NCBI RefSeq assembly: GCF_013340935.1
Contig: NZ_WHOS01000002.1
Coordinates: forward strand, 1 to 64,000
DNA length: 64,000 bases
Direction: 5' to 3'
From: Azospirillum melinis
GTDB lineage: Bacteria > Pseudomonadota > Alphaproteobacteria > Azospirillales > Azospirillaceae
Shown: positions 35,499 through 43,220 of the stretch, piece after piece
Layout of the letters: every line of letters begins with the position of its first letter
Numbering within the stretch: the stretch's first letter is position 1
Position numbers and translations under genes: made by a program
Notes under the pieces: generated by a model
Told to the model about the DNA's origin: nothing
Databases searched by the model: none
What the model saw: the letters and a program-made list of their open reading frames with translations, nothing else

Positions 35499-36620
35499 TC
35501 ACCGAACCTTCAGGATCAGCTGGGCGGAGGCCACCTCCGTCTCGCGCAGGCGGGACACCGCGCGGTCAAGTTGGCCCGCGGCATCCTCGGCCAAGGGGCG
35601 GAAGGCGGCATCGCGGCCGGGAATCTCGCCGTCCAGATTGCGGCTGGTGGCGATGCAGCGCACCTCCAGATCGGCCGGAGCGTCCCCGGCACGCAGCGGC
35701 ATGCGGTCGCCGGACAGGCTGATCGGCACATTACCCATCACCCGGGCGCTCATCGTGGCACCGGACGGGAAGATCGGGATCAACTGGCCGCGCGCGTTGC
35801 GCAGATAGCAATAAAGATGGGCGTCGCGGTCGGTCTGCACCAGCAGCCGGATGTCCTCGCCCGGCCGGTAGGCGGCATTGCCGCCCGGATCGGCGGAAAG
35901 AAAGACGTCGAGCGGCACCATCGCGTCGCGCAAGGACGCCATCGCCGCCCCGATCTGCCCGGCGCAGCCGGCCGACGCCAGGCCGACCGCCAGCGCCGCC
36001 CCGCCCGTGGCCTCCACCGTGCGGACATGCAAGGTGCCGATGGGTGTTCCATCCGCCCGCAGCATGCCGATGTCCGTCCCATCCGCGAGCGGCAGGCTCC
36101 GCGGCCAGGGGGCCGGGCTGCCGTTCATCCATTCGACCGCCGCACGTTCCCCGCCGGCCTGCACCGTCAGCCGGTCCAGTCCCGGCTCCGCCGGACGCCG
36201 TAGCAGGGGCAGGCTGCCGGCCTTGACGCATTGCGTGCCGGATGCCGACGGGTCGATGGCCAGCGCCTTCTCCAGCGCCGCATCCAGCGGATTTCCCAAA
36301 GCACGCGCGGCACCGAGGTCGCTCTGCATGAACCGGTCGTCGCCGGGACCGGCACGGGCCGACACGGCTCCGTCCGCCGTCTGGCCGGGAATCCCGTCAT
36401 AGGGACCGCGCAGCCGCAGCAGGCGGCCGTTGGCGAACAACAGCGTCGCATTCGCCCCGTCGGGAAGCCTGACCGCCTGCCCGTCGGTAACGAGCTGGCC
36501 CTGGACATAGCCGGGCGCACTGGACGCCACGACCACGGCCTCCGCCGCAGCCTCCTGGCCGAAGCCCAGGGCGAGGACGGCGGCGGCGCCCAGCAAAGAA
36601 GAAAAGCGTCTCTTCGGCAT
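35499..36620 (-). CDS. Exported DUF4384-domain protein
   Basis: The protein has 373 residues from the ATG at 36620, eight bases after AGGAGG. A GTG nine bases further out overlaps the ribosome site. A signal peptide ends at about 26. The N-terminal region (about 30-90) looks FecR-like (GQLVTDGQAVRLPDGANA and NGRLLRLRGPYDG). The C-terminal part holds DUF4384 (about 245-340), with YRPGEDIRLLVQTDRDAHLY and LIPIFPSG. DUF4384 occurs in exported proteins linked to caspase-like and kinase signalling proteins in bacteria. It is operonic with an OmpA-like protein and the CHASE2 cyclase. A second DUF4384 domain is in the CsgG-like protein at 37981. Confidence 0.78.
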   Translation of the reverse strand: MPKRRFSSLLGAAAVLALGFGQEAAAEAVVVASSAPGYVQGQLVTDGQAVRLPDGANATLLFANGRLLRLRGPYDGIPGQTADGAVSARAGPGDDRFMQSDLGAARALGNPLDAALEKALAIDPSASGTQCVKAGSLPLLRRPAEPGLDRLTVQAGGERAAVEWMNGSPAPWPRSLPLADGTDIGMLRADGTPIGTLHVRTVEATGGAALAVGLASAGCAGQIGAAMASLRDAMVPLDVFLSADPGGNAAYRPGEDIRLLVQTDRDAHLYCYLRNARGQLIPIFPSGATMSARVMGNVPISLSGDRMPLRAGDAPADLEVRCIATSRNLDGEIPGRDAAFRPLAEDAAGQLDRAVSRLRETEVASAQLILKVR

Positions 36621-36647
36621 GATGGTCACCTCCTGGATTTGAAAGGA

Positions 36648-37025
36648 TCAGTCGCGGTTCCGGCCCTTGCCGGTGGCGGCCCCGTCATCGGGCGCGAGCA
36701 GGCAGGCGGTGCGGGACTGCGTCACCACTGACACCGCTCCGTCCGTCCCACCGTTGCGGCGGAAGCGCAGCCCGTTCATCTGGCTGGCGATGCTGAGCGA
36801 GACGACGGCAAGATCCTCTTCGTCGATGATCTTGTGGCCGTCCTGCCAGCACTGGACACGGACCCGCTTGCCGGATGGGGCGACATCCACGCCGCCCGCG
36901 ACACCGCCGCTGGTGGCGCCCGACGTGTCGGCCCCCTTCTTGCGGACAACCGTGGCATCGGCAACACCGGCGAGCCATAGGGCGGCAAGACCGAGGCAGG
37001 CCGCGAGGAGCAGAGCGTGCTTCAT
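36648..37025 (-). CDS. Small exported protein, unknown
   Basis: The protein has 125 residues with a signal peptide ending at about 24 (AGVADA). The start at 37025 has GGAGGAGG upstream. The mature part has two Cys and a segment VRVQCWQDGHKIIDEEDL with no family I recognise. The gene sits between the OmpA-like and DUF4384 genes with short gaps (26 and 27 bases), so it belongs to that operon. Confidence 0.65.
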   Translation of the reverse strand: MKHALLLAACLGLAALWLAGVADATVVRKKGADTSGATSGGVAGGVDVAPSGKRVRVQCWQDGHKIIDEEDLAVVSLSIASQMNGLRFRRNGGTDGAVSVVTQSRTACLLAPDDGAATGKGRNRD

Positions 37026-37051
37026 GGCATCCTCCTCCGTTCGGGCCGCAC

Positions 37052-37864
37052 TCAATGGGTCGGCTTGAATTCGACGCGCCGGTTGCGGCCGTCATAGGGG
37101 TTGGCGGCGATCGGCGCCGTCGGCCCCTTGCCGTCCACCGTGATGCGCTTGGGATCGATCCGATGGACGCGGACCAGATACTCGCCGACCGACACCGCGC
37201 GGCGCTGCGACAGCAGCATGTTGTGGGAAAGGCTGCCGCTGGCGTCGGTGTGGCCCTCCACCGTCAGGCCCAGGGTCGGATCCTCCTTCATCAGCGCCCC
37301 GACGGCGTCGATGTAGGAGGCGGACTCGGCCGGGATTTCGGCGGAATTGAGCGCGAAGTTGATGCGGAAACCGAAGGCCTGCGGTGCGGCGTCCTGCTGC
37401 TGAGCGACGGGAGCGGCGGGCGGCTCGGCGGTGGCCATCTGGGCAGCCGGGGCCTCCGTGCGCACCTCCTGCCGGCGCTGCTTGTGGACCGGGCGGCTGG
37501 CCTGCTGAGCGGGTTGGGACGCCGGTTGGGCCACGGGCTGCACCTCGGGCTGGGGAGCCGGCTGCGCTGCGGACGGGATCGGTGCCGTGCCGTAGTTGAT
37601 TTCGTCGATGGGCCGGGGCCGCTTGGCGGCGGCACCGGCCGCACCGCCGATGATCTCGATGCTGCGGGTGCGGATTTTGGGTTCCGGTGCCACCACCTCG
37701 CGCAGTTCCTCCACGCTGGGCGGCCGGTCGAACATCATCACCTTCGACGAACCCGACCCTTCCACCGTCTGGGCGGATACCGGACCGGCCCAGGCGGCGG
37801 CCAGAATCGGCAGGGTGGCGACCAGCGTATGGGCCAGGGCGTGGGACAGGATGGACTTGGTCAT
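37052..37864 (-). CDS. OmpA-family protein
   Basis: The protein has 270 residues from the ATG at 37864 (GGAGCC upstream). A signal peptide ends near residue 31 (GPVSA). A Pro/Gln/Ala-rich linker covers about 70-160. The C-terminal OmpA domain (about 165-270) has LTVEGHTDASGSLSHNMLLSQRRAVSV and RNRRVEFKP, so it should bind peptidoglycan. There is no N-terminal beta-barrel of OmpA size, so it is a periplasmic anchor rather than a porin. It is the first gene of a four-gene operon ending with the CHASE2 cyclase. Confidence 0.85.
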   Translation of the reverse strand: MTKSILSHALAHTLVATLPILAAAWAGPVSAQTVEGSGSSKVMMFDRPPSVEELREVVAPEPKIRTRSIEIIGGAAGAAAKRPRPIDEINYGTAPIPSAAQPAPQPEVQPVAQPASQPAQQASRPVHKQRRQEVRTEAPAAQMATAEPPAAPVAQQQDAAPQAFGFRINFALNSAEIPAESASYIDAVGALMKEDPTLGLTVEGHTDASGSLSHNMLLSQRRAVSVGEYLVRVHRIDPKRITVDGKGPTAPIAANPYDGRNRRVEFKPTH

Positions 37865-37932
37865 GTCAGGCTCCATGAGCAGGAGAAGGAACGGCGTTGC
37901 CCTGGTTCTATCGCCACCACCCTGCCCCGCGC

Positions 37933-37948
37933 TGTGAGCCGGACAACA
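37933..37948 (-). promoter_or_regulatory. CRP-like operator 5 (before the OmpA-cyclase operon)
   Basis: On the minus strand it reads TGTTGTCCGGCTCACA. The GGCTCACA half is the same as in the other sites and the other half is degenerate. GATAGA (37912-37907, minus strand) is a possible -10 about 31 bp from the centre, the same spacing as at the other sites. Confidence 0.5.
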
Positions 37949-37980
37949 GTCGGCCCCCGATTCCGGCGGTTCGCCCGAGG

Positions 37981-39540
37981 TTACTCCCCCTGTGCCAGCG
38001 TGCCGGGCAGCACCTTCACCGTCAGCCGCTTGGCGCGGGCATCGCTGCCCTTGGCGGTCGCGAAGGCATTGATCACGTCATCCAGGGCGGCACCGGGAAT
38101 GGGCTGCAGATCCTCGCTCTTGAACGCTTCGGGGATCCGCACGCCGATCTCGTCGTGCGACAGGACGCAGGCGACCGTCTCCTCGGCATTGGGCCGGTCC
38201 ATGCGCAGGTTGAAGGGCTTCTGCACGCCGGGCGGGATTTCCACCTGCCGGCCGGCCTCGACGAAGGCGTCGGGCTGGAAGCGGTTGGGGAAGATGCGGG
38301 ATACCGTGCCGGCGGCATCGCGGTAGTAGCAATAGACGAAGCCGTCCGCCGTCGGCCGCATCCGCACCACCAGCGCTTCGCCGGCGCGGTAGCGCGGTGC
38401 CGGCCCGCGGTCCGACGACAGCAGCAGGTCGAGCCGGGACGGCGACGGCTGGGCGCGGGGCAACCCTTCGCCCCCGGCATTGCTGACGCTCTGCAGCCGG
38501 GCCGGCGGTGCCCCACCCTGGCCGGGCGGCTTGGCGAGCAGGCGCTGGTAGAGGTCGAAATCGATGCGGCCGGTGGCGATCAGGTCGCTGTCAGCCTGGA
38601 AGCGGCCGACCGCTTCGGCGGTCCGCTGGTCGAGCTGCCCGTTGACCGGCCCGTCGTAATAGCCCTGCGCCGACAGCGCGCGCTGGGTGAAGGTCACGCG
38701 CTCCGACGGAGCCATGCCGTCGAACCAGCCGCGCGCCTCCGCCATGAAGGCGGGATTGGTCTGGTCGATGCCCAGGCATTGCCAGTAGGGCACGCGGGTC
38801 AGCTTGCCCAGCACCTCGATGGTGCTGAGTTCGACCAGCGTGCGCACCCCCTGGTGCAGCCCCTCCGACCGGTTCAGCGAAATGTTGAAGGACAGGCCGG
38901 CTTTGCCGATCACCCCGCCAGCATCGGCTCCGCGTCCCGACGACACCACCGCCAGCGTGTTGGACGCCGACATGCCCGGGATGATCTGGCGCGTCACCAG
39001 TTCCCCGACATTGAGGTCGACCGAGACCATCGACACCACCTGATCGGCCGACACGCTGAGGTCCAGCTTGGGTAGCGACAGCCCGGCTCCCGCCGCCTCG
39101 CTGACCACATTGTCGTCCAGCTGGGTGATGGCGCCGCGGATGTAGTAGGAGGGCGCGCGGAAGTTCGGCTGCACGCCGATCATCCAGTATAGCGCGTTGA
39201 CGTCGTCCAGCGCCGGCTCGAAATCCACGAAGCGGAAGGCGCTGGAGGTTTCCGACATCCGCGAGACGGCGGTGATCAGCATCTCCTTCGTGCCGCCGGC
39301 AACCCGGCCGGTGGCGTCGGGCAGGCCGTTGGCGGTGATGTAGATGTCGTGCTTGCCATGGGTCCACAGCAGCGTGTCCATGCAGCGCAGCGCCTCGCTG
39401 AAGCTGCTGATGGTGCGGACGGCCGGGGTCTTCGGCTGCTGCACCACGCGCGCCATCTCGCCGGAGGTGAAGCAGCCGCCGAGCGCCAGCGTCAGGCCGA
39501 CGGAAACCACGGCGGAACCAAGGAACCGGACCATGCTCAT
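37981..39540 (-). CDS. CsgG/HfaB-like lipoprotein with peptidoglycan-binding and DUF4384 domains
   Basis: The protein has 519 residues from the ATG at 39540 (AGGAGA upstream). A lipobox LTLALGGC puts the lipidated Cys at about 23. The region about 35-260 resembles CsgG/HfaB, the outer-membrane secretion channel of curli: YYIRGAITQLDDNVV, VVSMVSVDLNVGELVTRQI, and a C-terminal helix-like segment with VELSTIEVLGKL. A peptidoglycan-binding type 1 domain follows (about 275-335, ALSAQGYYDGPVNGQLDQRT), then DUF4384 (about 370-470, YRAGEALVVRMRP and GTVSRIFPNRF). With curlin-like secreted proteins nearby, it is the best candidate for their export channel. The two extra domains are not part of classical CsgG. 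Confidence 0.75.
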   Translation of the reverse strand: MSMVRFLGSAVVSVGLTLALGGCFTSGEMARVVQQPKTPAVRTISSFSEALRCMDTLLWTHGKHDIYITANGLPDATGRVAGGTKEMLITAVSRMSETSSAFRFVDFEPALDDVNALYWMIGVQPNFRAPSYYIRGAITQLDDNVVSEAAGAGLSLPKLDLSVSADQVVSMVSVDLNVGELVTRQIIPGMSASNTLAVVSSGRGADAGGVIGKAGLSFNISLNRSEGLHQGVRTLVELSTIEVLGKLTRVPYWQCLGIDQTNPAFMAEARGWFDGMAPSERVTFTQRALSAQGYYDGPVNGQLDQRTAEAVGRFQADSDLIATGRIDFDLYQRLLAKPPGQGGAPPARLQSVSNAGGEGLPRAQPSPSRLDLLLSSDRGPAPRYRAGEALVVRMRPTADGFVYCYYRDAAGTVSRIFPNRFQPDAFVEAGRQVEIPPGVQKPFNLRMDRPNAEETVACVLSHDEIGVRIPEAFKSEDLQPIPGAALDDVINAFATAKGSDARAKRLTVKVLPGTLAQGE

Positions 39541-39607
39541 CGGCGCTGTCTCCTGTGGGGTTGTGGTCCGGCTTGCTGCCTGCGCCGTCAGGCCGGCTCG
39601 GGACCGG

Positions 39608-40189
39608 TCACCGCGCCGACAATTGCGGGCTGCGGTCGGCGCGGACCGTGATGGTGATCTTCTTCGACATGATCGGCGGGTCGTGCGGCACATGGTCGGC
39701 ATCGGCCAGGACCAGTTGCAGCGTGTGGCGGCCGGGCGGCAGTTCCAGGACCGTTTCGGTCTGGCCCTTGCCGAAATGAAGGTGCTGCTTGTCGCTGGGG
39801 ATCGGCTCGTTGAAATTCTTGAGATCGGTGTCGATCAGCAGATGATGGTGCCCGGTGCCGTCCTTGCGCACCCCGGCCGGCGCGACGCCGAAATTGCGCA
39901 GCCCGAACCACACCTTGAAGCGCGTCCCCACCACCTGCCCGTTGTTGGGCCAGCCGATATAGAGCCATGCATCCTTTCGGCCGGGCGTCCGCGGCGTGGC
40001 GGCAGGGTTGTTCTGGCTGTCCTTCTGGCCGGTCGTCTGTTGGGCGGATGCATCCGCCGCAGCCGCGGGCGTCGCCGTGACCGTCAACGGCGCGAGCGAC
40101 AGCACTCCCCACAGCACCGCGCAAGACACCGCGCCCAGAACCGGTTGCAGGCGGCGAGCGGTCGTAAGCGCGCACGAATTCGATGTCAT
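39608..40189 (-). CDS. Exported DUF4399-family protein (first of a pair)
   Basis: The protein has 193 residues from the ATG at 40189 behind GGGAGGG. After a signal peptide and a Gln/Ala/Pro-rich linker (about 45-72), the C-terminal domain is DUF4399: WLYIGWPNNGQVVGTRFKVWFGL, TGHHHLLIDTDL, KQHLHFGKGQTETVLEL and PGRHTLQLVLADADHVPHDPP. The clustered His residues suggest metal binding. It lies between its homologue at 40228 and the CsgG-like gene. Confidence 0.8.
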   Translation of the reverse strand: MTSNSCALTTARRLQPVLGAVSCAVLWGVLSLAPLTVTATPAAAADASAQQTTGQKDSQNNPAATPRTPGRKDAWLYIGWPNNGQVVGTRFKVWFGLRNFGVAPAGVRKDGTGHHHLLIDTDLKNFNEPIPSDKQHLHFGKGQTETVLELPPGRHTLQLVLADADHVPHDPPIMSKKITITVRADRSPQLSAR

Positions 40190-40227
40190 GGTGCCCTCCC
40201 TGGCAGGGACGAAGCGAACGGCTCCGG

Positions 40228-40662
40228 TCAGCGGACGGTGATGGTCACTTTTTCCGACATCACCGGCGGGTTGTGCGGAATGTGGTCGGCATCGCCCAGG
40301 ACCATCTGAAGCGTGTGGGTTCCGGGCGGAAGCTCCAGCCGCGCTTCGGTCTGGCCGGCGCCGAAATGCAGGTGCTGCTTGTCGTTGGGGATCGGCTCGT
40401 CCGGGTTCGTCAGCTCGGTGTCGATCAGCAGGTGATGGTGCCCGGTGTCGGCGTGGCTTATACCCGCCGGTGCGATCCCCATGTTCTGGAGCCCCATGCG
40501 CACCCAGAATTTTCCGCCAGTGATGACCGTCCCGTTGGAAGGCCACAGGATATAGGCACGCGCGTCATCGGGTGCTTTCGCCCGGTCGGCCATTCCCTGC
40601 CCAGCCAGAAACAGCGGCAGAAGCAGCAGGGCGCCGACTGCGATCACGGCAGTCCGCAGCAT
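40228..40662 (-). CDS. Exported DUF4399-family protein (second of a pair)
   Basis: The protein has 144 residues with a signal peptide ending near 25 (GMADR region). The single domain matches its neighbour closely (AYILWPSNGTVITGGKFWVRMGL, TGHHHLLIDTEL, KQHLHFGAGQTEARLEL, ADHIPHNPPVMSEKVTITV), so the two are tandem duplicates. It is the first gene of the three-gene unit ending with the CsgG-like protein. Function unknown. Confidence 0.8.
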   Translation of the reverse strand: MLRTAVIAVGALLLLPLFLAGQGMADRAKAPDDARAYILWPSNGTVITGGKFWVRMGLQNMGIAPAGISHADTGHHHLLIDTELTNPDEPIPNDKQHLHFGAGQTEARLELPPGTHTLQMVLGDADHIPHNPPVMSEKVTITVR

Positions 40663-40877
40663 GATTTCCCCCTGTATTCTTCATTGCCCTTTGTCCGATG
40701 CCATCGATCTTAGTCTTCGACCGCGAAGCAGGGTTCCCCCGAATTCTTGGGTAATCCCATCCCGTTGAAAAACAACCCGCTCCTGCGCCACACCCTTCCG
40801 AATTGGCGGACAATCGCCGCCTCCATCCCCACCATTGCGGGGGAGGACGGCTCAGGGAAGACAGGCAGGCGACCTTT

Positions 40878-41213
40878 TCAGCGCTTGATCCCGAACAGTT
40901 GCTCGTTCATCGCCGCCCGGTCCGCAGTTGCCACACCGCCGGCCCGCCCCGGCAGCGGCAGTCCGCCGCCCATCGCGCCGTTCGCCAGGGCCGGGCCGTT
41001 CGTCCGGCCGTTCCCCATCCAGGGTGGAAAAGCGCCAACGGGACCGGCCGCATTGGGCGGCGCGTTGCCGACCCGGTTCCCCAGCAGGGAAACCGCCGCG
41101 GCGGAAAGCGGCACGCCACCGGACTGCACCTCGAACGCGGCGGCCGGCCGGACAAGGGCGGTGATCGCAACGAGAACGGAAAGGCAAAGGGTAACGGCGG
41201 CAAGGCTGCGCAT
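40878..41213 (-). CDS. Small exported protein, unknown
   Basis: The protein has 111 residues from the ATG at 41213 (GAGGAAAG upstream). A signal peptide ends at about 26 (RPAAA). The mature part is rich in Gly, Ala, Asn and Pro with SLLGNRVGNAPPNAAG, but no full curlin-like repeat. CRP-like operator 4 lies about 80 bases upstream, so it belongs to the same putative regulon. Confidence 0.6.
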   Translation of the reverse strand: MRSLAAVTLCLSVLVAITALVRPAAAFEVQSGGVPLSAAAVSLLGNRVGNAPPNAAGPVGAFPPWMGNGRTNGPALANGAMGGGLPLPGRAGGVATADRAAMNEQLFGIKR

Positions 41214-41284
41214 CGGGGCTTTCCTCTGCGAACGGGGCCAGGGGCGGCATGGCCCCATCCTGCCGCTGGCCATCCGACCGCCGC

Positions 41285-41300
41285 TGTGAGCGGGCCCACA
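41285..41300 (-). promoter_or_regulatory. CRP-like operator 4 (before the small exported protein)
   Basis: On the minus strand it reads TGTGGGCCCGCTCACA. CAGGAT (41262-41257) is a possible -10 about 33 bp from the centre. It differs from the others mainly at one central base. Confidence 0.55.
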
Positions 41301-41325
41301 GTGGCGGGCGAAAAGCCGCGAGAAC

Positions 41326-41724
41326 TCATGCCTGCTCGGGGATACGGGCGATGACCTTGATTTCGAAATCGAACCCCGCCAGCCAGTTCACCCCGACCGC
41401 GGTCCAGTTGGGATAGGGCGCATCGCCGATCACCGTCTCCCGCACCTTCATGATGGCATCGAACTGGTTGGCCGGATCGGTGTGGAAGGTGGTGACGTCG
41501 ACGACATCGTCGAAGGTGCAACCGGCGGTCTTCAGCACAGTGGCGAGATTGTCGAAGGCCAGCCGCACCTGCTGCTCGAAGTCGGGTTCCGGCGAACCGT
41601 CCGCGCGGCTGCCGACCTGCCCCGATACGAACAGGAGATCGCCCGAACGGATCGCCGCCGAATAGCGGTGCTTTTCGTAGAGCGCATGCCGGTTGGCCGG
41701 AGTGATCGCGTCGCGTTTGGCCAT
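41326..41724 (-). CDS. RidA/YjgF-family protein
   Basis: The protein has 132 residues from the ATG at 41724 (AAGGAGG upstream). The pattern SGDLLFVSGQVG, then QVRLAFDNLATVLKTAGCTFDDVVDVTTF, then KVIARI marks the RidA superfamily, whose members hydrolyse reactive enamine/imine products of amino-acid metabolism. The terminal Arg of active RidA is replaced (the segment reads NWTAVGVNWL), so it is likely a subfamily member with another role. It is divergent from a TetR gene with three operator palindromes between. Confidence 0.85.
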   Translation of the reverse strand: MAKRDAITPANRHALYEKHRYSAAIRSGDLLFVSGQVGSRADGSPEPDFEQQVRLAFDNLATVLKTAGCTFDDVVDVTTFHTDPANQFDAIMKVRETVIGDAPYPNWTAVGVNWLAGFDFEIKVIARIPEQA

Positions 41725-41790
41725 GGTCGTGGTCCTCCTTGACTGCCGGAATGGCCGGCATCGGGCTTCACAGCGCGGCTGCAAGTTGAT

Positions 41791-41857
41791 ATACGCCGCG
41801 TATGCGAACCACATCACACATACGTCGCGTATGTCAATTCACATACGCGACGTATGT
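41791..41857. promoter_or_regulatory. Three TetR-type operator palindromes
   Basis: The core ATACG-N3-CGTAT occurs at 41791-41803, at 41818-41834 (extended ACATACG-TCG-CGTATGT) and at 41841-41857 (ACATACG-CGA-CGTATGT). The last two are perfect 7-base arms with centres 23 bp apart. They fill the intergenic region between ridA-like and tetR genes, so the TetR protein probably represses both. Confidence 0.85.
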
Positions 41858-41878
41858 AGAAATTTCCGGAGAAGGCCC

Positions 41879-42475
41879 ATGGCCGCAAAAAAGCGATCCG
41901 AGATGATGGAGGAAACCCGCGCCAAGCTGATCGCGTCCGCCCGTAAGGCCTTCGCCGAACAGGGGTTCGCCGCCGCATCGATGGACGATCTGACGGCCGA
42001 GGCCGGGCTGACGCGGGGCGCCCTCTATCACAATTTCGGCGACAAGCGCGGGCTTCTGCAGGCGGTGGTCGACCAGCTCGACACCGAGATGGCGCAGCGT
42101 GCACACGACATCGGCGCCCGGGCCGGGACCGGCTGGGACGGATTGCTGGCGGAAGGTGTGGCCTATATCGAGATGGCGTTGGAGCCCGAGGTCCAGCGCA
42201 TCGTCCTGCTCGACGGACCGGCCTTCCTGGGCGATCCCTCGCAATGGCCGAGCCAGAACGGCTGCCTTCACATGACGCGGCAAACGGTGGAACGGCTGAT
42301 CGCGCAGGGGGTTGTCAGGCCCATCGACCCCGAAGCGGCCGCCCGGCTCTTGAATGGGGCGGCATTGAACGCCGCGCTCTGGGTGGCCGCCAGCCCCGAT
42401 CCTCAGGACGTTCTCGCCAAGGCGGTCGAGGCGTTCCGCGCCCTGGCGGAGGGGCTGCTGGCGCGCCCATCCTGA
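41879..42475 (+). CDS. TetR-family repressor
   Basis: The protein has 198 residues from the ATG at 41879 (GGAGAAGG upstream). The helix-turn-helix (about 10-60) reads LIASARKAFAEQGFAAASMDDL and TRGALYHNFGDKRGLL. The C-terminal domain matches the group with a tail like VRPIDPEAAARLLNGA. Operator sites lie just upstream of its own start, and the divergent RidA gene is the likely target. The inducer is unknown. Confidence 0.9.
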   Translation: MAAKKRSEMMEETRAKLIASARKAFAEQGFAAASMDDLTAEAGLTRGALYHNFGDKRGLLQAVVDQLDTEMAQRAHDIGARAGTGWDGLLAEGVAYIEMALEPEVQRIVLLDGPAFLGDPSQWPSQNGCLHMTRQTVERLIAQGVVRPIDPEAAARLLNGAALNAALWVAASPDPQDVLAKAVEAFRALAEGLLARPS

Positions 42476-42479
42476 AACA

Positions 42480-42509
42480 GCCACAGCCCCGCATCGGCGG
42501 GGCTGTGGC
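42480..42509. terminator. Bidirectional terminator between tetR and cytochrome c
   Basis: GCCACAGCCCCGC pairs perfectly with GCGGGGCTGTGGC (13 pairs) around an ATCG loop, between two convergent genes. The T-rich side lies on the minus strand (TGTTTC). Confidence 0.85.
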
Positions 42510-42543
42510 GACAGACAGGACGATGGTTCAGCCAGACCCGCGG

Positions 42544-42951
42544 TTACTTGGACTCGCTCTTCAGATAGGCGATCAGGTCCGCGCGCTTGGCGTCGTCCTT
42601 GACGCCGGCGAAGGCCATCTTGTTGCCGGGAAGCGCCGCCTTCGGATCCTTCAGATAGGTGTCGAGCTTCTGCTCGTCCCAGTCATAGCCGGCATCCTTC
42701 ACCGCCGTGGAATAGCTGAACCCATCGACGCTGCCCGCCTTGCGGCCGACGATGCCATGCAGGTTCGGGCCGACGCGGTTGGGGCCGCCGGCCTCGATGG
42801 TGTGGCAGGCCTTGCAGGTGTTGAACACCGACTTGCCTGCTGCCGCATCGCCGTCCGCGGCCTGCGCGGCGGCGGTTCCACCGGAAATCAGAATGACGGA
42901 GGCCAACAGAATTTTGCGCATGACGGACACAGCGGAACTCCCATTTCTCAA
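42544..42951 (-). CDS. Class I cytochrome c (c550/mitochondrial-like)
   Basis: The protein has 135 residues from 42951. An in-frame ATG at 42921 is an alternative start that keeps the signal peptide. The haem motif is CKACH, with VGPNLHGIVGRKAG, and the Met axial ligand lies in GNKMAFAG. After the signal peptide (GTAAAQA) the mature part is about 105 residues. It is a periplasmic electron carrier. It is divergent from the LysR gene at 43221. Confidence 0.88.
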   Translation of the reverse strand: MRNGSSAVSVMRKILLASVILISGGTAAAQAADGDAAAGKSVFNTCKACHTIEAGGPNRVGPNLHGIVGRKAGSVDGFSYSTAVKDAGYDWDEQKLDTYLKDPKAALPGNKMAFAGVKDDAKRADLIAYLKSESK

Positions 42952-43046
42952 CGTTGTCTCCGGCCAACCGAGAAAATTGGTCGGGCTTCCTTCCGGCGAG
43001 CAGGCGGAAGCTAATGGCGGCCAATGAGGCCAGGAAGCGAATTTAC

Positions 43047-43063
43047 CCGATGGTTGTCATCGG
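43047..43063. promoter_or_regulatory. CCGATG-N5-CATCGG palindrome, copy 1
   Basis: It lies in the shared region between the cytochrome c and LysR genes. On the plus strand it is followed by TTTTT, so it could also be a terminator. An identical arm pair lies just after the LysR gene at 44091-44107. Confidence 0.5.
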
Positions 43064-43220
43064 TTTTTCCGATACGATCCTGCCGCATTAGGAGAACCGC
43101 CGGTCGCGGCTGCATCCAGTGGATGCGGCGAATCGTCTCACACCGGCTGGTCGCGATCAAGCTGCCGATGGCGTAGGTCTTGCTCCCCGTCTGTGGAGGC
43201 GGGGTTTCGAGCGAGGTATC

